In this document: in pieces, positions 35,987 through 44,612 of the stretch
Layout of the letters: the number at the start of each line of letters is the position of its first letter
How positions within the stretch are numbered: the stretch's first letter is position 1
Assembly: GCF_025061645.1 (NCBI RefSeq)
Contig: NZ_JANYMP010000007.1
Coordinates: 317,241-381,240, forward strand
DNA length: 64,000 bases
Reading direction: 5' to 3'
Source of the DNA: Umezawaea endophytica
GTDB lineage: Bacteria > Actinomycetota > Actinomycetes > Mycobacteriales > Pseudonocardiaceae
Program-made: the position numbers and the translations under genes
Notes under the pieces: model-generated
What the model was told of the DNA's origin: nothing
Databases searched by the model: none
What the model saw: the letters and a program-made list of their open reading frames with translations, nothing else

Positions 35987-36154
35987 ATGTCCGCCGAGCC
36001 ATTCGAGGTCAGCATCACCGAAGCCGAGATCGCGGATCTGCGTGCACGGTTGCGACGGGCGCGGTGGCCCGAGCGCGAGCCGGTGGACGACTGGTCACAG
36101 GGTTTGCCGCTGGTGTATGCGCAGGAGCTTTGCCGCAGCTGGGCCTGTCGTTAA
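35987..36154 (+). pseudogene. epoxide hydrolase N-terminal fragment
   Basis: A 55-codon frame with a good ribosome-binding site (AAGGAG) encodes the start of the epoxide hydrolase N-terminal (EHN) domain: MSAEPFEVSITEAEIADLR, RARWPEREP and DDWSQGLPLVYAQELC. A TAA follows, and the alpha/beta-hydrolase catalytic domain is absent. It starts about 130 bases beyond the amidohydrolase tail on the other strand, so two unrelated gene ends have been brought together. Confidence 0.65.
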
Positions 36155-36442
36155 GGAGCGTGTCACGGCCTCCATTGGCGCCGAAGCGGCACCGCTTCCG
36201 GTTCTGTCGGCATGGCAAGAGCTACCTGGGTATGCGAGAAGCCTGCCAAGTGATCGTGTAAGTGCTGTTCAGGCGTCGGGCGCGTTGGCGCGTCGTGGTC
36301 GCGGTGGGAGGACCATTCAACGAGGCCGTCGTGGCCGACCAGCACGACCAGGTCGGTACGGTCGAGGTGATCTTGGGTGATCGCGAGGCCACCCGAGAGC
36401 GCTGCCGGGCTGATCATTTGGTCACTGAGCTGCAATGCAAGG

Positions 36443-37100
36443 TCACGTCGGCCGAGGAGCGGTGGCTGCGGTCGCGCCAACCGAGCGGACCTCCGGTCTC
36501 TGCGACTCGCAGTGCTCCACTGGGCGGCGTGTTGATGCTGCCCGTATCGCGCTTGCGCTTGTGGGCCGGCCAGCGGCCGCACCCGAGGTGGGCGTGCCGG
36601 AGATGGTCGTGCCCGAGGTCGCGCCGCTGCCGAAAAGGACCCTGATCAACCAGCCCGTCCCCAGGCCCACCGCGATCAGTGTCGCGGCCGGAGCCGCACT
36701 CTGCGGGAGTGTGAGACGAATGGCTGCTTTCCTGCGGCCAGTCGTGCTGGGAGGCGTTCTCCGCGCCGGGGACCGTGTCGTCGGCGTCGGCCGGGGTGGC
36801 GAGGCCCAGTTGCGGACAGGCCAGCTCCCGTAGTTGAGTCCACCGTTGGATCTCCTCCTCTGCCAGTCCCTTCGCCTCAAGCAGGGTCCGCAGGGTCCTC
36901 TCGCTGATCAGCCGCTGCTCGTGCAGCCACCCGCGCAGCGTCGAGTCGCTGATGTCGATTTCCGCGGCCAGCTTCCGCCAGCCCACCTAGCCCGTGACCC
37001 GATCGATCAGCGCCGGTTGGAACCTGGGTACCCCGCCAGTCACGGCGTCCAGTGCCGTCGGCGACTCGGCCGGTTCCGACGTGTCGTTGCTCTCCGTCAT
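36443..37100 (-). pseudogene. HTH-membrane protein with in-frame stop and frameshift
   Basis: From an ATG at 37100 the frame reads MTESNDTSEPAESPT to DRVTG and meets TAG at 36987-36989. The same frame then continues with a clear helix-turn-helix (GWRKLAAEIDISDSTLRGWL) and a short coiled region. Beyond about 36730 the coding potential moves to another frame with a membrane helix (AAPAATLIAVGLGTGWLIRV). HTH-plus-membrane-anchor proteins of unknown role are common in actinomycetes. One stop and one frameshift make this copy non-functional. The stretch 36155-36440 holds only an unassigned minus-strand frame. Confidence 0.5.
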
Positions 37101-37630
37101 GACCGACAATCTGAGTCACCGCCGCCTGGGCAGCACACCGGCTGAAAGTGGAACAGATCGTTGACCGCGTGCCCTACCCTGCCGTAACTGCAGGCCGTGA
37201 TCAGGTGCAGCTCGTCGACTCGACCGCGTGCACCAGATCGACGCCGACGTGTGGTGTGCTGCTGTACGACGATTGATCATCACCGCGAATCACGGGACGA
37301 GCGCGACACCGGTGCGCACGAGCATGCGCGTGAGATCGGCGTTGGCGTCGTCGTGTTGCGATCCGGGAATCCCGGCGAACGATCGACACTGCGAGGCCTC
37401 GCACCATCGTGAGGCAGGTTCCCGAGCGACATTGCGTGTTGCCGTGCCACTCGATCGTGTCGGGCGAACCCGCGCTTCTGGCATGTCGCGCCATGCGTGC
37501 CAGTCCAAATGCCAATCCTTCACGTGTGACTGCGCTGTCCACACCAAGACGTCGGTGTAGGCGCTGACGCCCACACAGCGGATGCTCTACGCGGGGAGGA
37601 CACCCGACTACGACCGGGGATAATGCGAGC
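37101..37630. other. intergenic stretch without recognisable gene
   Basis: About 530 bases between the broken HTH gene and the AlbA_2 protein. Several frames stay open because of the GC content, but none shows family motifs, a ribosome-binding site or a consistent reading frame. Confidence 0.4.
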
Positions 37631-39466
37631 ATGGCGACTTCTGGCCTCGAACGTGCACGACAAGCCCTGCTCGATGGTGATCTCAGCGCACTACTGGGCG
37701 TACGGGAGAGCATCTGGCTTGACGTCAAGCGGGGCGTCTACCCGCTGGACCAGCCCAAGGGGCCGGAAGAACTTGCGAAGGACGTGGCCGCCTTCGCGAA
37801 CACTCCAGACGGAGGACTGATCCTGGTGGGGTTCTCCACCCGGAAGGAACACGGCGAAGAGATCGTCGACGCCCTCAAGTTGGTGCCCCGGAAACTGATC
37901 AACCTCGACAAGTACCGCCAGATCATCGCGACACGGGTGATTCCCGCTTTGCGCCAGGTCTCGGTCGACTGGATCGAGCGCGAGACGGGGATGGGTGTGC
38001 TGGTCATCGACATCCCCGCCCAACCTGAAGCCAGCCAACCGTTCGCCGTGCCGGCGCCAACCGGAACCGTCGAGGTCAGCAAGACCGCTGTCGGGTTCCC
38101 AATCCGGACTGGGGACGCCACAGTCTGGCTACATCCGCACGACATCCAGCGCTATGCCAGGATGGGTTGGGCAAGTTCCGGCGCCCAAGCGCCGCAGCGC
38201 AACGGAGAGCCGAAATACATCATCGGCGGTGGCGAGCCCGGCTGGATCGGCGCTTTCCAGCACGCACAAGAAGTCCTCGCCGAGGAGGATGTGACGCTGG
38301 GCAATCCTGTCTCCGATGTCTCCTCGGTCGGCCCGGGGGTTGCGCAGCACTTCGAGGCGCCAGGTCAGTCGTTGGGCTGGGTCCTGGGTGGCCAGTCGAA
38401 TCAGAGACCGGTCTTGGTTGCCGAGGAGATCTGGCAGGCGTTGCTTGAACAGGGCAGCGGTTCGCCGGACGGGGAGCCACTGGGTGCACTGGGCTTTCCC
38501 GCTGAGGACCCAACCAAGACCCGTCCGGTCGATCGGAATGCCACGGTTGTGGCCTTGGCGGGAGGTCGTTGGGGCCGCGGTCGACTGCTCCGCGACACCG
38601 ATCAGCAAGGTCAGCACTGGCGATGGGAACCGGACCCGGTTGCCAACACAATAATGTCCGCGTGGACCCGAAATTGGACGCCCAGGACAGTGCCGTTGCT
38701 GCGGGCGCGAGTGCTGGCGATTTTGCCCTGGGCAGATATCAGCGACATGAAGATCACCCCAGACCGTTTGGACATGGTCTGCCAGCAGTTGCCGTTGAGC
38801 CACTTGGCGAGTTTCACCACGACCTTGTCGCTACGGCGCGGCCGGGAACTGCCCGCGGCTGTCTGGGAGGCGGGCCCTCACGACACCACGAAAGACGGAT
38901 TCAGCTACTCCAGTGAGATCAGTGCGCCGGACGGCCGGCGTGCGCTGGCCGCGGAGGTGATGATGGCCTTGCCATCCGCGACATCTTCCGCGGTCGTCAC
39001 CTGCGCTGAAGTGCGGATCGAGAACTTCGACGTCTGGAGCAGCGCTCTGGGAGTTGATCCGACGTCAGACCTTCGGTGGTCGGTGGACGATTTGTTCGAG
39101 TTCTTCCTGGCTGCTTGGGAGACGGCGACTGAACTTCTGCCCCGGCTGGCCGCGCAGGACCCTGCGACGCGACACTTATGGAGCGATGTGCCCAAGGTCG
39201 AGTTGTTGGTCAGCATCAACGAGCGGCACAACCAGCCGGACCCGCTGTCACTGCCGGGACCGCCACTGCTATTGGATGATGTCCTCAACCTAGATTCCTT
39301 CGGCCCTAGCGGTCGCCGCGGCGAGCCCTGTGAACTATTCGTCTCGCTGCCCTCCACTTCGAGGTTGGACCCCGCATCCCGACGGAGTCAGGCTCGATCA
39401 GCGCTGGTCGAGATGGCGCATCACTACGGCTTCATGCAAGTCCGAGAGGACTTTTTCGATAAGTAG
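37631..39466 (+). CDS. AlbA_2/Schlafen-type ATP-binding domain protein
   Basis: A 611-residue protein. Residues about 25-160 resemble the AlbA_2/Schlafen domain: SIWLDVKRGVYPL, ELAKDVAAFANTPDGGLILVGF, then RVIPALRQVSVDWIE and VLVIDIPAQPEASQPF. The remaining 450 residues show no family I recognise and no membrane segments. AlbA_2 domains occur in transcriptional regulators and in some phage-defence and RNA-processing proteins, so the role is open. It is intact and encoded alone in a region of mobile-element and gene remnants, which fits a horizontally acquired accessory or defence gene; that is inference. GC is somewhat lower than in the biosynthetic clusters. Confidence 0.65.
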   Translation: MATSGLERARQALLDGDLSALLGVRESIWLDVKRGVYPLDQPKGPEELAKDVAAFANTPDGGLILVGFSTRKEHGEEIVDALKLVPRKLINLDKYRQIIATRVIPALRQVSVDWIERETGMGVLVIDIPAQPEASQPFAVPAPTGTVEVSKTAVGFPIRTGDATVWLHPHDIQRYARMGWASSGAQAPQRNGEPKYIIGGGEPGWIGAFQHAQEVLAEEDVTLGNPVSDVSSVGPGVAQHFEAPGQSLGWVLGGQSNQRPVLVAEEIWQALLEQGSGSPDGEPLGALGFPAEDPTKTRPVDRNATVVALAGGRWGRGRLLRDTDQQGQHWRWEPDPVANTIMSAWTRNWTPRTVPLLRARVLAILPWADISDMKITPDRLDMVCQQLPLSHLASFTTTLSLRRGRELPAAVWEAGPHDTTKDGFSYSSEISAPDGRRALAAEVMMALPSATSSAVVTCAEVRIENFDVWSSALGVDPTSDLRWSVDDLFEFFLAAWETATELLPRLAAQDPATRHLWSDVPKVELLVSINERHNQPDPLSLPGPPLLLDDVLNLDSFGPSGRRGEPCELFVSLPSTSRLDPASRRSQARSALVEMAHHYGFMQVREDFFDK

Positions 39467-39570
39467 TCCTACACCGCTGCTTCATCGTTTCCCGACCATC
39501 AGTCGGGCTTCTGCCGCCACGCGTCGGCTCGTGGGTCGTGAAGTCGGCCAGGGACCGTGAGACTGGACCC

Positions 39571-39665
39571 ATGTGTGGTCGCTATGCCAGTACCCGCAAC
39601 GACTCCGCGCTCGCGGCCGAGTTCGTCGTGGACTATGTGGTCGATGAGCCGGTGGAGCCAAACCG
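39571..39665 (+). pseudogene. SRAP (SOS-response-associated peptidase) 5' fragment
   Basis: An ATG is followed by C-G-R-Y-A-S-T-R, the invariant start of SRAP/HMCES/YedK proteins in which Cys2 cross-links to abasic DNA. The similarity continues through DSALAAEFVVDYVVDEPVEPN and stops where the family has YNVAPTQ. The sequence beyond is the truncated end of a methyltransferase gene on the other strand. Confidence 0.65.
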
Positions 39666-40261
39666 CGCATCCGCAGCGGCACCACGATCACCCCGTCCTC
39701 GGCGAGCTGGTCAATCCACGCGGGCGGGATGTCCCACGCACCCGCGGTGACGATGATCCGGTCGTAGGGCGCGAACTCGGGCACACCGTGCTCGGCGTCG
39801 GCAATCACCACCCGGACCTGTTCGTACCCAGCCGCGGTCAAGCACTCGCGGGCTCGATCGACCACCTCGGCGTCGATGTCGACCGTGGTCACCTCCCCGC
39901 CCGCGCCGACGAGTTCGGCGATCAAGGCGGCGTTGTAGCCGCCGGAGCCGATCTCCAACACCGTCATGCCAGGTCGCAGGTCTGCCTGCTGGAGCATCAT
40001 GGCCTGGATACGGGGCGCCGACACCGAGCTCATCGGTGCCCCGTGCTCGTCCCGTCTGGTGATCACGACCGCTTCCGCGGCGTACACGGTCTCCAGCGGC
40101 GAGCCCGGCGCGAACTTCTCGCGAGGGACCCGCAGCAACGCCGTCGCCACCTCGTCCGACCGAAGCCAACCCTGCTCTGTCATGTGTTCGACCATCGCCG
40201 AACACAGCGACTCGACGAAATCAGCGTCCGGCGACTGGACCCGCTCCCGCGATGTGCTCAC
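39660..40261 (-). pseudogene. FxLD-type methyltransferase, C-terminally truncated
   Basis: About 200 codons from a GTG at 40261 (GGGAGGG upstream) match the protein-L-isoaspartate-methyltransferase-like enzymes of FxLD lanthipeptide systems: DEHGAPMSSVSAPRIQAMML, the SAM loop VLEIGSGGYNAALIAELVG, VTTVDIDAEVVDRA and IIVTAGAWDIPPAW. After VVPLRMRGLA the homology ends abruptly at the SRAP fragment, and the frame runs on as unrelated sequence to 39482. Only about half of the usual length of roughly 400 residues is present. No precursor peptide or lanthionine synthetase gene was found nearby, so the modification system is not intact here. Confidence 0.65.
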
Positions 40262-40331
40262 CGAACCACCCTCCCAAGCCTCGACCTTCACGATCGAGTG
40301 GTCCCACCACGTCGACGGCCATGACGTCGCT

Positions 40332-40688
40332 TCACGGCGTCCACAGCGGGCTTGAGTGCTTGATCAACGTAGGTGCCCCACGCAGGCCGGGTTCCGGCAA
40401 ACCGAGTAGGTCGGTGACGACTTCCTCCAGATCGGCGCTTTCCCGCGACCAGACGCACCCGCCGCCGTAGGAGTCGTCGAGCACACGGGCCGCAGCGACG
40501 TTGTGACGGTCGAAGATGAAGATCGCGTCCGAGTACTGCCGTCGGCTGAAGCTTCCCGCTATCCCCACCGTTTCTCCGTCTTGGCGAAGTTCCCGGAAGA
40601 TCCATCCGGCTTGTCGCACGGCGAGGAGCACACCCAGTTCCGGGTAGAGGTGCAACGCCTGCTGCTCGGTGACAGGCTCGTTCATCAA
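40332..40688 (-). CDS. hypothetical protein, conserved actinobacterial type
   Basis: A 118-residue soluble protein starting MMNEPVTEQQALHLYPELG and ending in a P-T-L-I-K-H-S-S-P-L-W-T-P tail. Similar small proteins with this L-W-T-P ending are widespread in actinomycetes, but no function is known to me. Its ATG overlaps the stop of the thymidylate-kinase-like gene, so they were once one operon. It appears complete. Confidence 0.55.
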   Translation of the reverse strand: MMNEPVTEQQALHLYPELGVLLAVRQAGWIFRELRQDGETVGIAGSFSRRQYSDAIFIFDRHNVAAARVLDDSYGGGCVWSRESADLEEVVTDLLGLPEPGLRGAPTLIKHSSPLWTP

Positions 40689-41221
40689 CTCGCCGCCCTG
40701 CTCGGCCTCGACAACGGCATGAGTCGCCTGGCGATGAAGGCGGCAGACTGCGCCGCTGATCGACTGCTGCAGTCCACGCGCACCACGTCGAAACCCGCCG
40801 ATGTCATCGCATCTGCGGCGTGGCGATAGAACTCGACCTCGATGTGACTACTGCCGGGTGCGTGCTGGAACCGGTTGTGCGGTCCGCGGTCGTGCAGCCG
40901 TTCGGCGATCACGTCGGGGTCGGCGTCGAGGATCACAGCAAGTTCCGGTCGGTGGACCTTTTCGTTGAGGTTCCGAAGGAATATCGGGTCGACCGCGTCG
41001 AAGCGCTGGACGACCAACCCGGATGCGAGGTAGCGATCGGAGATGACGAGCCGACCGTCGTCGAGGGCGGGCAGGATTTCCGTCTCGACGTGGTGGTGTC
41101 GGTCGGCGGCGTACAGGCAAGCCAGTGCGTGACCCGTGACGGTCTCGGTCAACTTGGCCACCAAAGCGCCGATCGGCGCGGTCGCGATCAGCCATAACCG
41201 TCGCGCTGGAGGGCCGCTCAC
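40685..41221 (-). pseudogene. thymidylate-kinase-like protein lacking the P-loop
   Basis: The translation matches dTMP kinases from PIGALVAKLTE onward, with ALACLYAADRHHHVETEI, the D-R-Y motif in VISDRYLASGLVVQRFD, and the LID-like region RLHDRGPHNRFQ. The N-terminal phosphate-binding loop (GxxGxGKS) that should begin the protein is absent in all three frames upstream. An enzyme without this loop should not bind ATP, so I treat it as a 5'-truncated pseudogene. It overlaps the next gene by four bases. Confidence 0.6.
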
Positions 41222-41275
41222 CTGGTAGTCGTCCGTCCGCCGCCTTTGTGGCAGGACACAGCATCGGTCGCCACA

Positions 41276-42301
41276 TCAGTGGCGGGTGCCTGTCCAGTCG
41301 AGGCAGACCACGACCGCGTCGTCGATCAGATCGGTGCCCTCGTGGTAGTCGAGCAGCTCGGTGCTGATCGCCCTGGCGGCCTCGGGGGCAGGCAGGTTAC
41401 GCGAGTCTCGGATGATCCGGTCCAGGTTCGTCGCGCCGTACTCGACGCCGCCGGGCGAGAGTGCGGTGCGCACGCCGTCGCTGACCACGCCCAAGCGGTC
41501 TCCGGCCTCCACGTGGAAGTCCTGCTCGTGGTAGTCGGTCCTGTCGAACATGCCCAGGGGCAGCTGGGCCTCGAACGGGATGAGGTCCACCCGGTCATCT
41601 CGCAAGCGCAGCAGGTGCGGTGACCCGGCATCGACGACTGCCACCCGCCCGGTGGACAGTTCAAAGCGCAGCAGCAGGGTCGCCACGTGCTCCGCGCCGC
41701 CGTACTCGGCGTAGAGGGCCTGGTCGGCCAGGCACGCCTGATCGACCAAGCCGAGACCCGCGCGTCGGGCGTTGCGCCGTGCGCTGATGGCGAGGTTGGT
41801 CAGCAACGCCGCCCGGATACCGCTGCCCATGCCGTTGGAAACGGTGATGGTCAGGTGATCTGTGGAGGCGCTCCAGTCGAAGTTGTCGCCGCCGATGGTG
41901 TAGGCGGGTTCGAGCTGGCCGCCCAAGGATGACTCCTCGCGCGCGCAGCCACGCCTCGGCAGCAGTTGCCACTGCATCTCGGCCGCCAGGGTGAGCCGTT
42001 CGCGGCGCCGTGCCTGCAGGTAGAGGTCGGTGTCGCGTTCTACCACCACCAGTTCATAGCCCAGCACCGTGGCCAGGTCCGTCAGCGCCTGCCTGGCGCT
42101 CTCGCCGGGAGCCTCGGGCAGGGTCACCATCAGCACGCCCAGCCGATCACCGCGCACGGCGACCGGCACGTACGCGGCCACGCCCTCGCCCTCGGCAGGC
42201 TCGAGCAACACCTGTTGGGCGGTGAAGGCACGACCGGCCGTGCTCGTGCGGATCAGCATCGGCTTGGCGGTGTGCGGCAGCGTGGTCACCGGCTGCAGCA
42301 C
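41276..42301 (-). pseudogene. SpoIIE-type PP2C phosphatase, N-terminally truncated
   Basis: A 341-codon frame from a GTG at 42301. It begins inside a GAF-like sensor (TAGRAFTAQQVLLEPAEGEG, YVPVAVRGDRLGVL), passes through a short coiled segment (RRRERLTLAAEMQWQLLP), and ends in a complete SpoIIE/PP2C domain (GGDNFDWSAS, VVSDGVRTAL, DDAVVVCLDW). Relatives have roughly 60-80 further N-terminal residues, and an in-frame TGA near 42356 cuts them off here. The catalytic part looks intact, so activity from the GTG cannot be excluded. Such phosphatases act on anti-anti-sigma factors; none is adjacent. Confidence 0.6.
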
Positions 42302-42540
42302 GTTGAGCCGGAATTCGCAGTCCGAAAGGTGGGTCGGCTGGCACGGGGTGGACGAGCGGTCTCAGCGCCGCGCTTCCGTCGCCAATACCGGTGGCGGCCA
42401 TGCTGATGATGTACCGCGCGGTACCCTGCCACCAAACCGTTGGAAGACCCGGTCTTCGACTCGATCGCCGCAACCTTGGTCGACGTGCTCCCCTGGGGGC
42501 CACGAGTAGGCGGCCCCCTAGACGAGCAAGTCCTGACTGA

Positions 42541-42690
42541 TCAGTGGTCGTAGGCGGTCAGGGATCGGGTGACGGGCTGGTCGGTGGCGCGGTTGTGCCA
42601 GATCGCGAGGTCAGGGCGAGGACGCGTTGGGCGATGCGGGCAGTGACGCCGTCGATGGTGCGGCCGCCGTGCGGTTCGAGATCGAAGCTG
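42541..42690 (-). mobile_element. IS982-like transposase 3' fragment
   Basis: The end of a transposase is readable across one frameshift: LEPHGGRTIDGVTARIAQRV, then IWHNRATDQPVTRSLTAYDH before a TGA at 42541. It ends just before the lipid operon. The neighbouring 42302-42540 contains only an unassigned plus-strand coding-like stretch. Confidence 0.5.
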
Positions 42691-42698
42691 TGTGGTGA

Positions 42699-44612
42699 TC
42701 ATGCGGTGGCCACGTGCGGTCCGGCTGGAACACCGCGCTCCGCATGGACTTCGAGTTCACAGACGGCCTGGCGGATCCGGTCTGTCAGCTCCTGACAGGA
42801 CAGGCCAGTCGGGTCGATCGGCCGCCCGATGACGATGGTCACCCGTGGGCGGTCGCGGTTGACGAGTGGCCACGGCCGCGAGTTCTTCCACACCAGGTGC
42901 GTGCCGCTGGACCCGATGGGCACGATGGGCGCACCCGTTTCGATGGCCATCATCGCCGCCCCACGCCCGTACCCTGCCCCGGGAACGTCGTCGACAGCGG
43001 TGATCCTGCCCTCCGGCATGATCGCGACGGAGTCTCCGGCACGGATCGCCGCGATTCCGGCGTTCACGGTGGCGTCCGATCCGCGCAACGCCGGCAACGC
43101 GCCGATCGCGTACAAGATCTTGGCGGACACACCCTTGTCGAAGTACTTCCGCGCGACGACAAGGCGTGGTGACACCCGCAAGTGGCGAAACGCCAGGACG
43201 CCCGCGAGAACGTCGAAGACCGACCGGTGGTTGGCCACGTAGACCGCCGCCTGGGCCAGTGGCCAGGAGCAACCACTCATCTCCTCGAAGACGACATCGG
43301 ACACCAGCGGCACCAGCCTGACCGCGGCCTGGCTCACCATCGCACGCAGAGCGCTGTCCAGCCGGGTGTGGGCCGGCGCGTTCGGATGAGCCCGCGGCGA
43401 CGGTGACGCACGGCGGACTTGGACTGCGGACGGAAGCCCGAGGCCTGAACGCAGAGTGACGCCGTCATGGTCTTTCGCCAGCCGTGCCACGGCGTAGTAC
43501 GCGGACCGGCAAGCACCCTCCGCGGAGTCCAGTGGGTAGCTGTTGTCGGTGTAGCTGCCCGCGAAGTACACCCGGTGCTGGAGCGGTTGCTCGATCCTGA
43601 GCGGATCGACGTACTCGCCGGTGAAGACCGCTTCTCCAGGCAACCAGTTCGTCCTCGTACGCACCCGGCGCGGTTCGTGCGCCAGTTCGAGCTGACCGCG
43701 CACGTGCTCGAGGACGAACTCGTTGCCCGTGGAGCGCGGGATCGCGGCCAACGTCACACACCGGTTCTCGTCCGGCTGGACGACGGTGGTGATCCCGGCC
43801 CCCGCGTAGATCTGCACGTCACCGCTCGCCAGCACCTTTTCTCGCGGGTCGAGATCGATGGTGAACGCCTTGCGATGTGTGTGTCTGCGGCAGTCCAGCG
43901 GGCGCGCGATCCCCGATCGGTCGAGGAGGTCGTAGGCGTCGTGCACGAATCCGGTGAAGATGACCGCGTCGAACTGTTCCTGTCCCGAGTTCGTCACGAT
44001 CTGAACGTCGTCTATCCGTGGGCGGACCAGCTTGACACGGCATCCGCTGCGCAGTTGCACACCGCGGGACCGCAGGAACGCGATCCACGGGTCGAGCAGG
44101 AACTCCTCGGTCGATCCGGGCAGCGCGTAGGACCGCGTCTCCCGCCGGGAACTGGCCATCGCGCGGTACGGGGACGCGTCGGACCGGTTCCAGATCAAGC
44201 CGAAGATGTTGCTCGACTGGGCATTCCGCCTGGCGACGAGCTTTGCGTGCCAGTCGGATTTGGCGATCGAGAACCTGTCCCGTGCCGAAAGCCCGCGGGT
44301 CCGCGCCAGGAATGCGTGGATGTGGTCGATCTCCACCCATGTCCCGTCGCTGCGGCCGGCGAACCGGCGGCACTTGCGCAGGGCGTCCCGTACCGATCGC
44401 CCACCGGCGGGGATCTCCCGCAAGAGTCCGAGCAGATAATGGTAGTCCGCGAGGAAGATCCGGGGACCGTGCTCGCCGTCCGGTGTGACGTTCGCCCGTC
44501 CGCCGAACTGGCTGGCGGCCTCGAGAACCGTCACCGAATGACCGGGGTGGTCCGTCAGGTAGTGCGCGGCGGCGAGTCCGGAAATGCCTGATCCGACAAC
44601 ACAGATCTTCAT
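42699..44612 (-). CDS. fusion: FAD-dependent oxidoreductase + PlsC-type acyltransferase
   Basis: A 637-residue two-domain protein. Residues 1-430 form an amine-oxidase/phytoene-desaturase-like flavoprotein (VVGSGISGLAAAHYL, EAASQFGGRANVT, and YFAGSYTDNSYPLDSAEGA near its end). After a basic linker, residues about 450-637 are a 1-acylglycerol-3-phosphate acyltransferase: N-H-R-S-V-F-D (NHxxxD, about 467), MPEGRITAVDD, and VPIGSSGTHLVW. PlsC enzymes add acyl chains to lysophosphatidate. The open frame is continuous, with no stop or second start site at the boundary. It ends the five-gene lipid operon; its ATG overlaps the preceding stop (ATGA). Confidence 0.85.
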   Translation of the reverse strand: MKICVVGSGISGLAAAHYLTDHPGHSVTVLEAASQFGGRANVTPDGEHGPRIFLADYHYLLGLLREIPAGGRSVRDALRKCRRFAGRSDGTWVEIDHIHAFLARTRGLSARDRFSIAKSDWHAKLVARRNAQSSNIFGLIWNRSDASPYRAMASSRRETRSYALPGSTEEFLLDPWIAFLRSRGVQLRSGCRVKLVRPRIDDVQIVTNSGQEQFDAVIFTGFVHDAYDLLDRSGIARPLDCRRHTHRKAFTIDLDPREKVLASGDVQIYAGAGITTVVQPDENRCVTLAAIPRSTGNEFVLEHVRGQLELAHEPRRVRTRTNWLPGEAVFTGEYVDPLRIEQPLQHRVYFAGSYTDNSYPLDSAEGACRSAYYAVARLAKDHDGVTLRSGLGLPSAVQVRRASPSPRAHPNAPAHTRLDSALRAMVSQAAVRLVPLVSDVVFEEMSGCSWPLAQAAVYVANHRSVFDVLAGVLAFRHLRVSPRLVVARKYFDKGVSAKILYAIGALPALRGSDATVNAGIAAIRAGDSVAIMPEGRITAVDDVPGAGYGRGAAMMAIETGAPIVPIGSSGTHLVWKNSRPWPLVNRDRPRVTIVIGRPIDPTGLSCQELTDRIRQAVCELEVHAERGVPAGPHVATA

